From the NCBI RefSeq assembly GCF_026151205.1, contig NC_087077.1, positions 14,420,983 to 14,484,982 of the forward strand: a stretch of DNA of 64,000 nucleotides, given 5' to 3'. The notes below the pieces were generated by a model. It did no database searches and was not told the origin of the DNA. It was given only the letters and a program-made list of their open reading frames with translations. A program made the translations under genes and the position numbers. Source of the stretch: Bolinopsis microptera. Its lineage: Eukaryota; Ctenophora; Tentaculata; Lobata; Bolinopsidae. Below, piece by piece: positions 21,557 to 33,513 of the stretch. Positions within the stretch are counted from its first letter, which is position 1. Each line of letters starts with the position of its first letter.

Positions 21557-24500
21557 ATAATAATTTTTTAGGATGGCGGGTAGTTCGTGATGACTCGCAT
21601 GGTTGCGCAACCAGACTATCTACCCCTACGCGAAGGGATCGCTGTAGAACTGGACACCGTAATCCTTGTTACAATTGCTCTTCTCTCTTTGCTATTGGAA
21701 TGTGTCGAAGTTTGGACGAAGACAGACAAGCAGTGGCTCGCTTGGCTAACGACTGTGACAGGTATGACTTGGACATTATAGATTCAAGAGACTAAAATTT
21801 GTCAGTTTTGGAGGATAAAACTACCAGAAATTACAATCGCCTCGTTTGTTGATCAGAAGACCGACGTCTGGATGGACTGGGTTTCTTAATCAACGCTCGT
21901 GTAAATCTTATTTTCCGTTCATTTCATAATCACGAACGTGTTGCTTCATGGACTTTTTTATTCCATCCAAGTTTGTTAAACAAACACCATGCAAAATGCG
22001 AATCTTGAACTTATTACAGTCCCAACCAACCCAAAAACTTTATCAAATCCGTCTGCAAACTGACCAGTTTTACTGTGAGCTTCAGGGAAGCAATTAATTC
22101 CGCAAGACAGGAAATCTGGATCCCCTAGGAGAATTTCAAGCCAAACTTGGCAAAAGTCTTGATCAGGACTTTCATAATGGCCTTTACATAAGAACCACGG
22201 GGAAGGCATGGCGTATGGAAGACGAAATGAAATGGTGGAGATATTGATTTCTGTTTCTAATGGGTGGTTCTGCTGCAAACACTGCATTTCGTCATTCCAT
22301 TCCGTCATAAAACCACAAGACTGGTTGGGTGAAAAGACAGAATACCAAAAGAATCGCCTTATTTTTCTCAGATTGATTAGGTTTTTATGCCGGTCACGCA
22401 GCACTGTTATACTCAATGATGCAAGGGCCCTATCAGGAGCTAAACTACATCTGATCATCAAGATAGTAAAAGCTACCATAGACCGAGGCAGCAACCTAAG
22501 TTATACGAAACAGTACATCAGCGCTAAAAGGTACAACCCGACATCGCAGGTTTGTAACAAGGAACTACAAGATTCAGTACCAGCAAACCTGTCACTCAGC
22601 AATATGACAGTCTTCCCCATCCCGCTGACACTAAGACAGGATTCGAACAGCTGTTTGAAAACTATCAAGTCTTCACCTCTAACCCTGTGGGTGTCAAGAA
22701 GAAAACCCAAAGACAGCGATCATTCACAATCAGCATGTATGTAATATGTTCTGACGAGAGACACACACTTTTACAAGAACTGACCGACAATTCAGTTAGA
22801 GACGACAGTATTGAGAAAACGTATCAATAAACCAAGAACGATATCAATAAACGTCTGTAAAGTGCTAGAGACAGCTCTAGCCAACCAACTAGCTACACCA
22901 TCAACGCTGCAGAGACACAAGAGGATGTTCAGGCAACAGAGCTCTTGCTTCCAACAAAGAGTCAGGAGACAATTCTGTCTTCAACTCTGAAAATCATAGT
23001 TGCAAGTGACGATATGAAAGCAGAGTATATTAGAGAGTGTTAAAATCACTACACCGCTCAGACCCTCCTTTGGTACCTTCACTGGACGCCCACGTCTCTC
23101 TGAATACTCCTATAACTTCCTTAGAAGTCCAATATGCTGCTTCAAAAGTTGGAAAAATGGAAAAGCCGTAGGGCCTGATGAGATTCCTTAACGAGCTGCT
23201 GAAGTACGCGCACCACCTGTATTCTTCCATCAATAAGCATGTCTCAGTAATCGACATTCGAAGTACATGAGCATGTACCCTCTTTCACGAAGGGTTCCTA
23301 ACCCCTCTTCAGAACCAGGGAAAACCAAAAGGACCTCTAAAGAGCCTCAGACCGCTTTGCTTCGAATGGAACTAGGAAACTGCTCTCACGTGATTACTCC
23401 TACACGAATTCAAAGACAAATTGCAGAGTACACAGACCATGGCAAAATCCTACAAAGGCTGGTCCATCGTTTGTGCAATAGTTGTCAGACTCAACGAATT
23501 CTGATTTCTGTTGTGAAAGAGAAAGATGGGAGTTCCACAGATGGGAATCCGACATGAGCTCGGCCTTCGATCCATCAAGAGATCAGTTATCCTGGATATT
23601 TTTGGCTGCTCTGGTTTTTGTAGGATGACATTCGTTTGGCGAGAATATACTTGCTCTCCAACACCCAATATGAGGATAAAAATCACAACACAATTTTCTT
23701 TAGAGTTTGAAACATCCGAGGGTTCGTTCAAGGTGATGCCTGTCATCTGGTGCATTCTTCCACTGGACTTTGCTGGAGCTTTGGTACCACTTCCCGTGCA
23801 GTAGTGATTACCATTCGGGGCCTAACCCACCGTTCAACCCCGAGAACCCTCATAGCCTATTGTATGGGAAGACGCCGACGATGGCGATTTGCAGATGGGA
23901 TGAGAAAACTCTTAAAGAAGATGCGACCCATATGTAAGGAATCCTTGAAGAATGGAAACATGTTTGTGAACGAGGACAAAACAAACATGTCCACATCCTA
24001 CATTGCAGATAAGGGACGAGGTAACGCCCCCCCAAGGGTGAACCCGTGAAGAACAAGAGCCCTGGCGCAACACTATTTCTCTTGGATCCAAGCTCAGCAG
24101 TAAGGCTGATATCTTCTCGCCGTGCATCCTTGCTTACTTGCCTTTTAGAAATACAGCAAGTTGGGCAGAGAAATCCCCCCGCATATCTCTTCCGTAAAAA
24201 TCCAGCTGTATGAAGCATTTTGTTACCCTGATTTATTGTACAACTGTAACAGCTGGACAGCTGGGCACTCCACAGAACATTATCAATAAAGTTGATGTGA
24301 TTCAACGCCAAACAGTCTAAGACGTATCATCAACATGACCTATCCCCGATCATCAGCAACAAGGACTTGTATGCTCGTTGAAGTAAACTCCCAACTTTCA
24401 GACAGAGAGAGTTCATAAATCCCGCTGGAAAATGTGTTGGGCACATTCTTCTAGCGACTGCAACTCACCACCACAACTAGGACAGGCTCTATATTTTGCT

Positions 24501-24865
24501 GTTGATAGTATTCCAAATATGAGGGGAAGATGTAGACATCCAATGGTAATATTTATAAAACATTTTAGACGATTTTGAAATAAATGAAAGATTATTTGAA
24601 TAATAGTGACAACGTGACCAGACTTAAGGTATTTAAGCCTCGAACGCCAATTGTGGAGAATTTTATTTTAAATTTGTTTATGTTTCGAATAATTTCCATT
24701 TAAGTTCAATTTTTTTGAATAATTTTTTGATTTTGAAAAGTTCAGTTTTAAGTTCCATTTTGGTATTTATAGTAGTTTCAGTTCACAAGGTCTTTTACGT
24801 AGACTTATCAGGTCTTTAGGATGTTCCTAGTAACTACTTTGGAATGTGTGTAAAGTTTGATAATA
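21557..24865 (+). mobile_element. Full-length LINE with EN-RT ORF (copy 1)
   Basis: The element of about 3.3 kb is flanked by matching target duplications ACTTAATAATA (21,546-21,556 and 24,866-24,876). Its 3' end equals that of the truncated copy at 2,902. A single ORF with endonuclease then reverse transcriptase, and the short length, resemble RTE-like elements; the clade is not proven. It sits on + between exons of - strand coiled-coil genes, so it is probably intronic or intergenic for them. The frame is interrupted by many indels, none shared systematically with copy 2, so the underlying element may be intact. Confidence 0.85.
21575..24690 (+). CDS. LINE ORF: APE endonuclease plus reverse transcriptase (copy 1, broken by indels)
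   Basis: The endonuclease nicks the target and the reverse transcriptase primes cDNA there. Across the two copies: CYWNVRSL near 21,700, then RYDLDII.IQETKLLS (catalytic Glu of the APE fold), GRHGGLGFLINARV, FYCELQEAI, LGDFNSKLGK near 22,120 (the GDFN box), NGWFAANTAFRHSH, QIDYVLCRSRST, LNDARALSGAELHSDHQIV (terminal SDH box) near 22,420. The RT follows: GKMEKAVGPDEIPNELLKY (fingers) near 23,150, PSFTKGVLTPL, IDMSSAFDTIKR (motif A) near 23,550, QGDAASG (B), EYADDGDF (C) near 23,870, LLYNCNSW and RWKM.GH.L near 24,430, ending about 24,670. About 1,030 codons are expected. Start taken at the ATG in GGATGGCGGGT near 21,572. Confidence 0.82.
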
Positions 24866-25019
24866 ACTTAATAATATATTTCTTACATAAGTGGGAGAAT
24901 ATTATCAATAAATTGATGTATGTTTATTTGAACCTTTATCTATTCGTTTATTTCAACAAATTTTGCACCAGCATTCAAATTTATTCTGAGTCAAGAAAAC
25001 CTGGCTAAGAATTTCCCAC

Positions 25020-25213
25020 ATCTAACAAGAAAACTTCATTTCGGCTTGAAAGCGTTGAATGCACTCAAGATAACTTCCTCATCACCAGCCGACCCTTAGC
25101 CAGGGCTAGCTCTGATGGAGCTTCTATGTTACTCTCATCCTCACTTTGCAATTTGGTCCTTGTTCTGTTCATCGATATTTCAGAACTCTCATAATAAGCT
25201 TTTTGGTCCCCAT
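25020..25213 (-). CDS. Candidate - strand exon, unknown (copy 1)
   Basis: Reading - from an acceptor at 25,214, the two-copy consensus is open: DGEPKSLLSESSEITMNKNK, DTLQSVDESNRAPSELALAK, GRLVMRTYLECIHRFKRNE and VSLVR. About 65 residues, charged and helical at the end. It may be a last exon of the gene that includes 25,345-25,440, or an upstream exon of the coiled-coil gene, with the LINE in the intron. Family unknown. Confidence 0.5.
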
Positions 25214-25344
25214 CTGTGAACAAGAAATTATTTTAAGCTAGGCCAGGTGTTAAGGTAACAGACAATTTAATGGTTATCTGATCCTGATGTTTTATATTCT
25301 TTTCGTAGTAGGGTAATCTTGAATTTGGGCTATTCTCATTAATA

Positions 25345-25440
25345 TTAAACCTGTAAGCTGGAGCTTCTTCTTCAGATCTTCACCTTTCCTCCTGGATAGA
25401 AGCTGTGTTCTCCATTGGCTCACTAAATTGAAGAATTCAA
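25345..25440 (-). CDS. Candidate - strand coiled-coil exon (copy 1)
   Basis: The two-copy consensus on - reads SEAMENTASIQEEIADLKKK then LQL, with heptad spacing of hydrophobics. It precedes the 25,213 exon in the same transcription direction. Repeated at about 47,345-47,440. Confidence 0.42.
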
Positions 25441-25609
25441 ATATAAGTAACGATGAGACAGCAGATTATGGGCCCAGCGGCCATGAAAGTTTTGAATCTG
25501 AATAATATGAGCTTTAAACATTATCTCAAATGGAATTTCCCTAGTTTCGGTGCGCCATAGTCAGCACTGACGGCAATAGTGGACAATTTCAATTGTAAGC
25601 TCCTGAAGG

Positions 25610-25708
25610 CAGTGGTGTTACGTTTGCATGTTGGCCAACTCCCCCCAGCCTCCTGCCAATAGAGGATGGCGCCCAGTAAAATCTCAAAAAAAGTTGGTTA
25701 CGCCACTG
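25610..25708. mobile_element. 99-bp hAT-type MITE with 8-bp target duplication (copy 1)
   Basis: The ends are CAGTGGTGTTAC and GTTACGCCACTG, near-perfect terminal inverted repeats of the CAGTGGCGTAAC type known from hAT transposons. They are flanked exactly by the 8-bp duplication CCTGAAGG (25,602-25,609 and 25,709-25,716), the length hAT transposases make. No ORF, so non-autonomous. Confidence 0.9.
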
Positions 25709-25716
25709 CCTGAAGG

Positions 25717-27128
25717 TTTTGTATAATTTGATCAGAGGGTCCAAGCAAGTGCGGAGGCTTTGTCCCAGTGCAGTTACAAGCAGCATAGTGCCAGGAAAGA
25801 CGTCCTTGGAAGATTTTGGTACAAAATGTGCCAACAAACTAAAATTTGCAATGAGAGATGATAATTTTGTTCAGCTAGGGGGCACCAAATCGTCCGTTTG
25901 AATGTACGGCAATTTTGAAAAACTTAACTGAGGTACTAACAAACTGCGCGTTTGCTCTTGAAACACACTTTATTAGAATTTATACTGGGCGTATCCTCTA
26001 AAATCAACCCTAATTGTTCCTATTTTGCTTTCTACTTTAAGAGGGGAGGGGGGGGCGCCAACATGTAGATGGCCAGGGGCGCTTTTACAGTGAGGGGAGG
26101 GGCGCCAACAGGCAACGTTATGCCAATATATATGATTTATCCCAAAAATAGGTATAAGTCTGGCTCAAAAGAATCAAAACTTCTATAAAAGGCACAATTA
26201 TAAAATATTATCTGTTTTGAGAAAATTCCTCATTTTAAAAAGGTCTGATTGACAACACCTTTTAAACGAAAAAGACTGAACTCTCAAATAGTATAATATA
26301 GCCAGTAAAAAAGATTCTACAAATGGAAAACGTTGTTCAGAAAGGTCTCTAACCATGTAACAATCAAAGGACTCAAGTTGGTTCAACAAATAGCATCAAA
26401 TATCTGATCATAGTATTAAAAAAGTAGGGGGGGGTGGTAAGTTCAGGTTCTAGAATCCTTTTTGCCTGAAGTGAAAAATACATAACCTAAAGAAACCATA
26501 AAATGGGGATTGACGGACACTTAAGGTAATATCAGGACGATCTCGTTGAAAATACGACTAATGTTTATATGTTGATTTATTTGTTATCACATCGTGACCC
26601 CCACGGTCGTTCACTATAGCGTTTCACTGTAGAGTTTTCAACGATACAGGGGACCGCGCACATCGTGCACGGCTGGTCATACACGTATGACAAAATTGTA
26701 TCACTTGCACGCCATTCCCTTAGCAAGCCTAGGTACCGGTAAATAAGCGTGAATGCACTTTTAAAACGGCCCTTTACCTCGAATAGAAAACAAATTTTAG
26801 TAAAACAAATTTAAATTTGGTATTTATTAATAACCATCAAAACATATCTATCATAGAAAAAACCGCGCGTTGGTTGACTGCCTCAGAATGGTGAATAATT
26901 AAGCTGAGTGCCCTGCGCATTTTACAGAACATTATCGGCGATCACATGGATCACGAGGACTTGTGAGCGCCAAATTTAATTTAAACTTTCTAGAAATCGT
27001 ACACACTACTACAGTTACTCATAGCGTTTGAATTATAGGGATGCGGATTGTCAATGTAGTTCATTCATCATACATAACGTTTAAAGCTGTATATTTTAGA
27101 TCTCACTATTGTTTGAAACGTGAAATCA
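25717..27128. other. Spacer at the unit end
   Basis: No gene is supported. Holds a G-rich tandem (AGGGGAGGGGG then GCGCCAACA, about 26,040-26,112, two imperfect units) and the distal occurrence of the GTGACCCCCAC hairpin motif at about 26,590-26,655. AT-rich sequence runs to the unit boundary. Counterpart in copy 2 is 47,710-49,119. Confidence 0.5.
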
Positions 27129-27139
27129 GAACGTCAATA

Positions 27140-27243
27140 ATGGACAATAGACCCGACGACAATACCAAGGACCCGAGTGCCGCATTGGACTTTTCCGGAT
27201 CCTTTTTACCGAAAGGCTTATCCACCAGTTACCATGCTGCATG
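27140..27243 (+). CDS. Candidate first exon at the unit start (copy 2)
   Basis: Same candidate as at 5,138. In this copy the start reads MDNRPDDNTKDPSAALDFSG and stays open further because of an extra base after the Pro-Lys codons. Unrecognised. Confidence 0.3.
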
Positions 27244-28077
27244 TATAGTCGATAATATTTTTGTTTTATCCTCTAGCAAGCATTCTGTAAGTTTGGAGTG
27301 TCGTATTATAGTCGTTTTGCATGCTATCCTTGATTCCCGATGTCAATCTTGGCACTCGGCGAGGCCCAGTGGTGCAATTTCGCCGATCTACAGCAGTGCA
27401 ATCGCGCTACAACATGAACAAGGCTGAGCGACGCTGCGCGCCCAGTAACGAGTGTAATTGAAAAAAAATTAAATAAAAAAAATAATTAAAAACCACAAAT
27501 ACATAATGTTAGATAGATAGTTCAGATCAAAAGTCAAAAAATTTGTTTGACACAATTTTGATTGAGCAATTGACAATATTAATTAATTATTAGCTTGTCA
27601 CTGCCTAAACAGATGATACTTACCTAAATTTCGTCGAGGTAGCGAACATACGTGGCCTCGTCTTTTTTCAATATTGACCTAGCCCTAGGCTGAGGCAAAT
27701 GACGAAGTAGAACGTGCCGGTGTCAGTCCATAAATATATCTATTAACAACGAACAATTATTTGTAGCGCGAATGCGTACCCTACTGTGCCACGCCGCGCA
27801 CTCAATGAGGCTTCTCACGCGAGATCCTACTGTGCCGCGCCGAGCTGAGATGATTGCATTACATCGTCAGTTAAAATAATTATGTGTTACAATCATTATG
27901 GTAGCATGTGTAGCGCGATGCACTAACTGTGCCGCGCCGCGCATCAAAAAATTCTTCTCGCCGACTCGGTAGATAGCAAGAACTATGGCACCACTGGCCC
28001 TCGCCGAGCTTGCAAAAGGATTGACATCGAGAATCAACTCAGCCTGTCATTCGATCAATTCCACCAAATATCCAGTT

Positions 28078-28229
28078 ATGATATGAACATAAATATAAAA
28101 CTTGGGGCCCCAGGAAGCTTACCTGGCTCATTAAAATGTGACCTCCAGATCAATAAAATTAACGTAAGTGCTGGAGAGCAACATAGAGTCCACTACCTAT
28201 TCAATATAGCCCCTTACCTGGGGATCGGG

Positions 28230-28271
<42 letters not shown>

Positions 28272-28320
28272 AAAACAAAAATAAAAAAAAAAACCCCAGC
28301 TATTATTTCATAAATAAAAT
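28078..28320. mobile_element. Same MITE (copy 2), right arm split by an A-run
   Basis: Matches 6,076-6,247, but the right arm is interrupted: GGGGATCGG is followed by about 60 bases that are nearly all A before ACCCCAG resumes. Copies 1 and 3 lack it. Confidence 0.65.
28230..28293. repeat. A-run private to copy 2
   Basis: About 60 bases, all A except two T and one C, inserted into the right arm of the small MITE. Copies 1 and 3 join GGATCGG directly to ACCCC. Confidence 0.9.
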
Positions 28321-29217
28321 TCAATGTTCGGTCGGGCGGAATGACAGGCGAGCGCCGCCCAGTAACAAATAACAGGTAACCTACGTTATTTGAATATCGA
28401 GTCTGGCAATGTCAAATGTTGTTTGTTACTTATACAAACAAAACACTAGAAACGGCAACTTGTTAAAAAAAAGTCTGAATAACCTTGCGGTACAAACTGG
28501 AAAATTGAAATATTCAAACGTAGTTTTGTTTTTCTTGTCCAATTAATTAAAAAAACATTGTTACAATTTTAATTTATGGAAATATCAATTATAAATTCAA
28601 AATTACAGGGTCATAAAAACAAACGGTAATTACAAAAATCTCCTTATCCTTTGAAATAGTAACTGAATTATTTTACACTAACATACAATTTTAGTGCGAT
28701 TGCTGGATCACAACTGTGTAGTAAACCAAATTTTTTTACTGGTACGGGGCCGCGATCAAATAATATTTCTCGCAACACAAGAATGCTTCATTAGATCAGG
28801 CAAAGATGCACCACTGGGCCTTGCAGAGCTGCGAAGGATTGACATCGTGAATCCAATACATACAAGAAAAGAAAAAGAAGAATAAAAACGTTTATCATAG
28901 TCCTCGCAATATGAATAAGAATCATTTGAATCCCTGGCCAGACCCAATCTGCCCCAGAACCAACAATAAAGCGGATTCAGTCAAAATAGCGGGCAAAAGA
29001 GGCAAACCGCTTGCTAATGTATCACGTGGTGGACCCCCACTGTCGCTCACTATGAGTGAACGCCCTGGAGAGTTCGACTATACCAGGGGACGAGATCTCC
29101 TTCCAAAATAAACTTTTTGTTTTATTTTATACATTTACTCTAGTATAACAACTATTCTAGTACTTTGAAGTGTAGTATTGTTTATATCTTTGATGTTTGA
29201 TACCCAAATTATTAATG

Positions 29218-29650
29218 ACTATATATCGCACTCCTACCTGTCCAACCAACTTCATTCTCCAGGAAACCACACCCAGGATGACGCCCGATCCTGACGTAGC
29301 AGCTTGTGACTGTATGCACCATTCGAAAGAACATTCTTTGACTCAAGGGTCCCCACACTAATTGTGGCGACTCCAAAACATTTAAGCCACTAATAAAGAA
29401 TCTACAGTGCGCCTTAGAAAGAGAAGAAAGATCTATATGAGCACGAGAGTACTTCAGTCAAGAACAGGGTCCTTTTGTCCCACAAGTCTGTACAAACATC
29501 CGGAGGTATGGGGCCCGACTCTGCACTGTGTTGTAGATCGTATTTTCTGAAAGGATAGCTCACTGGTCCGTATTGCCTGATTTAAGTTACAGAAAAGCCA
29601 GCGGATGGCTTAGCGGCGCCTAACGGAGACGCACAAAGAAATGCAGCATT
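29218..29650 (+). pseudogene. Retroelement C-terminal domain fragment (copy 2)
   Basis: Counterpart of 7,147-7,575 with different indels. Confidence 0.5.
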
Positions 29651-30108
29651 CATACCTAGCGAATTGCTAGCGGAGTAAAGCGGACGCCTCCTCAAACTAA
29701 GCGGAGAAAAGTAACTACTTCATTAAGCACACCCTCCCCCGCTAGTTTTTTTCCGCTAGCTATCCGATATGCCCGCTAGGTCCGCTAGCTTTTCTTACTT
29801 AAATCTGCAAAAATCGGCTATATACGAAAGACCCGAGATCTGACCACAAGAAAGAAGCTAAGAGCCAGGTCAAAAATCACATCAGTAACACGTATTCAGG
29901 TTGATCTGCTAACGAAGCACACTCATAGCACTCATGGGAATCAGAGGAAGACAAAAACCCAAGCAACCTTGGACTGGATGACGTATCCTTCAATCTCCTT
30001 CTCAGAAGACGAGCTTTGAGGTCCACATTAAGTTTTGTTATGTAAATTTTATAGATAAATTATTGTAGCTTTTGTACATGTGTAAATTTTACGGACGAAA
30101 TGATCCCA

Positions 30109-30220
30109 GGGGGGACTCCCACCCACCGCCTCGGCGGGTAGTTGATACCCCCTTCACAAGTAATGAGCCACTTTGGTCTACTTGCGTGAGGTGTACAGCT
30201 ACATGGGTTGGGGTCCCCCC
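30109..30220. repeat. GC-rich foldback hairpin (copy 2)
   Basis: Same hairpin as at 8,024-8,136, followed by a T-run. Confidence 0.7.
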
Positions 30221-30251
30221 TTTTTTTTTTTTTTTTTTCTATTCGTATCCG

Positions 30252-30926
30252 AAATTTTCTCAAAATCGACTTTTATTGTTTCTGATAGAGGTGAAGTAAT
30301 ATCTATCAAAGCCTTTTAATCCGATAGCAAAATAATGTTCCTAGCAGAAATTATTGCTGGTCATAGATCAGCGGGTGTGTGTAGTGTATGCACGTGCGCG
30401 CGATTTGATCGCATGCCCTGAAAATCGAGCTAGAAATCTATCTTTTCCTACATGTTTTGAGCAATCATCCTGAAACATTCTGGATATTTCTAGGATCATT
30501 TAGAAGAGAGACCGAGTAGAATTTTGAGATAGGCCTTTAACATTTGTATTCGATTTTTGACAATCCGAGACCTCGAAAAAATCATCAAAAGAACAAGTCC
30601 AAGATTTTCTAAATCGAATAAAAAAATTTTTAAAGGCTATCTCAAAATTCTGCCCCAGCTCCTCATCTTCTAAATGATCCCTAGAAATATCATGAAAGTT
30701 TCAGGTGATTTGCCGAAAAATGTAGGAGATGATAGCTTTTTAGACTCGATATTCAGTCAGGCTATCAAAAAACGCTTGCGCAACAACACTAACACACACG
30801 CGCTGAAACTTTGACCAGCAATAATTTCGGCTAGAAACGATTATTTTTTCACGGATTAAAAGCATCTGATAGATATTACTCCCCTCAAGCAGAAACAACT
30901 AAAAAGTCGATTTTGAGAAAATTTTC
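30252..30926. repeat. 0.7-kb inverted repeat (copy 2)
   Basis: Counterpart of 8,166-8,866; the arms pair equally well apart from single-base indels. Confidence 0.85.
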
Positions 30927-31414
30927 ATGAAGACCCCCCGCTGGCCCCCTTTAAACAACCGCTGTGTTAAAGACCACTCTTGAATGTTTGGATTATTTTA
31001 TCCAAATTTTATTTTTTAGGGAACTATCTCTGAAAACCATCGGAAAACATTTAGAAACCAATCCCCAGCCCTCAGAAAATTCCTTTTTGAACCCCTACCA
31101 TAGTGAAATTGGATAGAAAAATGTGACAAAAATGTGAAATTTTGTCCCTTGAGTCTCCAGCCGAAATCTAATTTGTCCTGGCCCTCATTATTATTCTGAT
31201 TAATTATAAAGATAGACACTTTTCTAGACAACTGAAGTAAATACATCTGGCTATGATCTCTTCCAAAAGATTAATACTGCTTCACTATTATCTAACACAT
31301 TATTTTTTCAGGATATGTTTATATAGGTACAGTTCATTGGAAAACATGATTAGATTTTAATTTCAAATCTTGACTGATGTGTATTTTCTATGTGTGTTCC
31401 TTCTTGCCCCACAG

Positions 31415-31584
31415 TGTGTTCTCACTGGTACCAAGTTTTGGAAGGGCAGAAGGCAGTAAACAGCAGCCTTCAATTTGCCACAGCCTCCTCTGACTTACAC
31501 ATCATGCCTTGGGAAGAACACCAAACCAGTCCCGCATTTGTGTCACTCTTTTTCAGATGTTAGTATCCTATTTATTTAAATTAG
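31415..31584 (+). CDS. Candidate terminal exon, unknown protein (copy 2)
   Basis: Counterpart of 9,351-9,513 behind the same CCCCACAG acceptor, with frame-shifting indels. Confidence 0.4.
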
Positions 31585-33222
31585 TTTCTATATTCTTTGA
31601 TTTTATTTTACCATGTAGAGTTTTATAAGGGAAGCGTAAACCTGCTGTTTAATTTCCCAAAGTCCCACCTTGACAGGAATTGTGTGCTTCATCTGTGTAC
31701 AGATTCCCAGGAGATAATCTGAATAGAACTTGTGAACCAATGGTTATGTTTGCTGTATGTGTCCGCTAAACTAAGTTAGAACAGGATTTGCATAGTGGAG
31801 GGGCAATGAGCAGGTGAACTAAACGTTTTTTGGCAAAGGCGAAATATTTTCCCCCTGGGTTCACGAATGTGTGAAATGACCAAAATGAACAAAAATAAAC
31901 TGAAAAAATGAACGTGTCCCAGATGCCCTGTCCCTGTGCGTACATTGGTATGTAATACATTGTGTCCCCTGGAAAAAGCTGGTCTAATGTTCACAAAGCT
32001 TCTGGGCAATGTTTCCCTTTTCGTTCAAGTATCTTGAAAATTTTTGGAAACATTTGAACCAACGTTAAAGCAATATTTTTGGCTGTATTTATCCCTGAAC
32101 TGAATTGGAATTGATTCAACCGTTTTCAGCTCATTCAGAGGATTCTAGGAAAATACTAATTGTTCTGTTCTTTTGTTCATTTATAAACCAGGGAATATTT
32201 TACACTTTCTGAGTGGCTAAAAAGTTAGTGTACTGCCCATACCATACAAATCATCCAACCAGTCCAGGATACATATAGCAAAAAAAGGTGTTTCAAAGTT
32301 GGTTTAATCTGGTTCAATGTGTCCAATATGTGTCGGATTTCATGGAAATTCCAGATTTCAGAATTTCCCCACCAAAGATAATCTTGGTGCCATTTTTTTC
32401 CCTCTAGTAAATTTTTACTCCCTTTAAAAAACATTCCTGCTGCGAATAAGAGCCACATATATTACTCCAAAATTGGTATTAACAATTGAAACTCCTCATG
32501 CTGGATTCTAGCAACCTATTTCAACAACCTACCCCCCCCCCCCCCACTATGAAACATCCTGACTATGGGCCAATGCAGCAATAAATTTCCGTAGGTCCAG
32601 GGCCCCCAGAATTAATGCTTCCAATATATTTTATTTGTTGCCACCTGCAGCATATTCAGCTTTATGCTGCACTGCATTCATGAAACAGTGCGCATACTAA
32701 TATCCTATGTATTCTATCCATGAGTTGTTTGGAGGCCTTATATGGAGATCTTCCAATCAAAGACTTTTCGAAGAATTGTTCATCATAATCTGTTATTTTT
32801 TATGAAGAGAGACCTGCGTTTTAGAAATCTCCATATGATTAATGAACTCCAGGCACGTACCTATTTCAGAATGGTCTGGACAATTTGCTGAGCCATATTG
32901 GCATGGGCCAGGGGTCATCACTGTCAATTGCCTATTTGATCTATGAAATTCTCAATTTAAGCTCTCAAAAATAGTTGGAAGGTGGCGAATATTATTCTAT
33001 TTTGGATTTTTATATGAGCTTCATTATATTTATGTGATGGCAGAATGTGTTTTTTTCTCTAAATTCACCACTTAACAAAAATAGCTATCATTCAACTCCT
33101 CCCCACTGGAATTTTTACTGTACAATTAAAAATTATTATCAATTGTGTAATTTTGTGGGATCATATTATCTACACACTTAATTCCTACCCCCGATAAATC
33201 ATTCTTCAGATTGTCTTGTTAG

Positions 33223-33513
33223 ATCATTAGTGCAACAGCAAAAAACAATTGTGCATGTTTTAGCAACATCATCAGCACGTTTAATTCAATCCACTAACAC
33301 AGCTCCTTTATATTTCCAGTATCATACTCTTGACCAGCTCGTTCTACAACAAAACAACCAGCACCAACGCTCCGACCCGTACGTACTAGAGTCTGACAAT
33401 GCCATGGTAATACGCCCGACATGTGGACTCCTATCACAACATGAGTACAAGTCTCGCTCTGCAGGTACTTTGCCTGGTCTCACGGAAAACCGAACACATG
33501 AGTTCAGAAACAG
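33223..33513 (+). CDS. Candidate ectodomain exon (copy 2)
   Basis: Counterpart of 11,190-11,475. A merged frame of about 108 residues is open from 33,230, ending in LTENRTHEFRNR at the donor. Confidence 0.4.

Larger units (their letters stand above)
5127..27128. repeat. 22-kb tandem unit, copy 1
   Basis: The whole interval matches 27,129-49,119 and the beginning of copy 3 in the same orientation, landmark by landmark. For example, GACAATA near the start lies at 5,141, 27,143 and 49,134, giving offsets of 22,002 and 21,991. Differences between copies are mostly single-base insertions or deletions, spread evenly through coding and non-coding parts. Detailed calls for the unit are given on this copy; copies 2 and 3 repeat them at about +22,000 and +44,000. 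Confidence 0.95.
27340..28860. repeat. Cluster of dispersed GC-rich repeats (copy 2)
   Basis: Same family as at 5,322-6,776: inverted at about 27,340-27,450; direct at about 27,765-27,860, 27,910-28,040 and 28,690-28,860. Confidence 0.65.

Noticed and set aside
22208-22744. 178-codon ORF as a separate gene
   Set aside because: It is part of the LINE endonuclease region read in mixed frames; motifs on either side belong to one EN-RT ORF.
5127-27128. Remaining AMPK alpha exons inside the unit
   Set aside because: No DLKPEN, DFG, activation loop or beta-binding segment was recognised in any frame of the three copies; indels could hide short exons, so this is not absolute.
27041-27427. 128-codon ORF across the unit junction
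   Set aside because: It starts before the junction in frame by chance and is kept open by copy-2 indels; the other copies stop soon after the Pro-Lys codons.
28083-28313. ORF of 76 codons ending in a poly-lysine stretch
   Set aside because: The lysines come from the private A-run in copy 2; other copies have no such frame.
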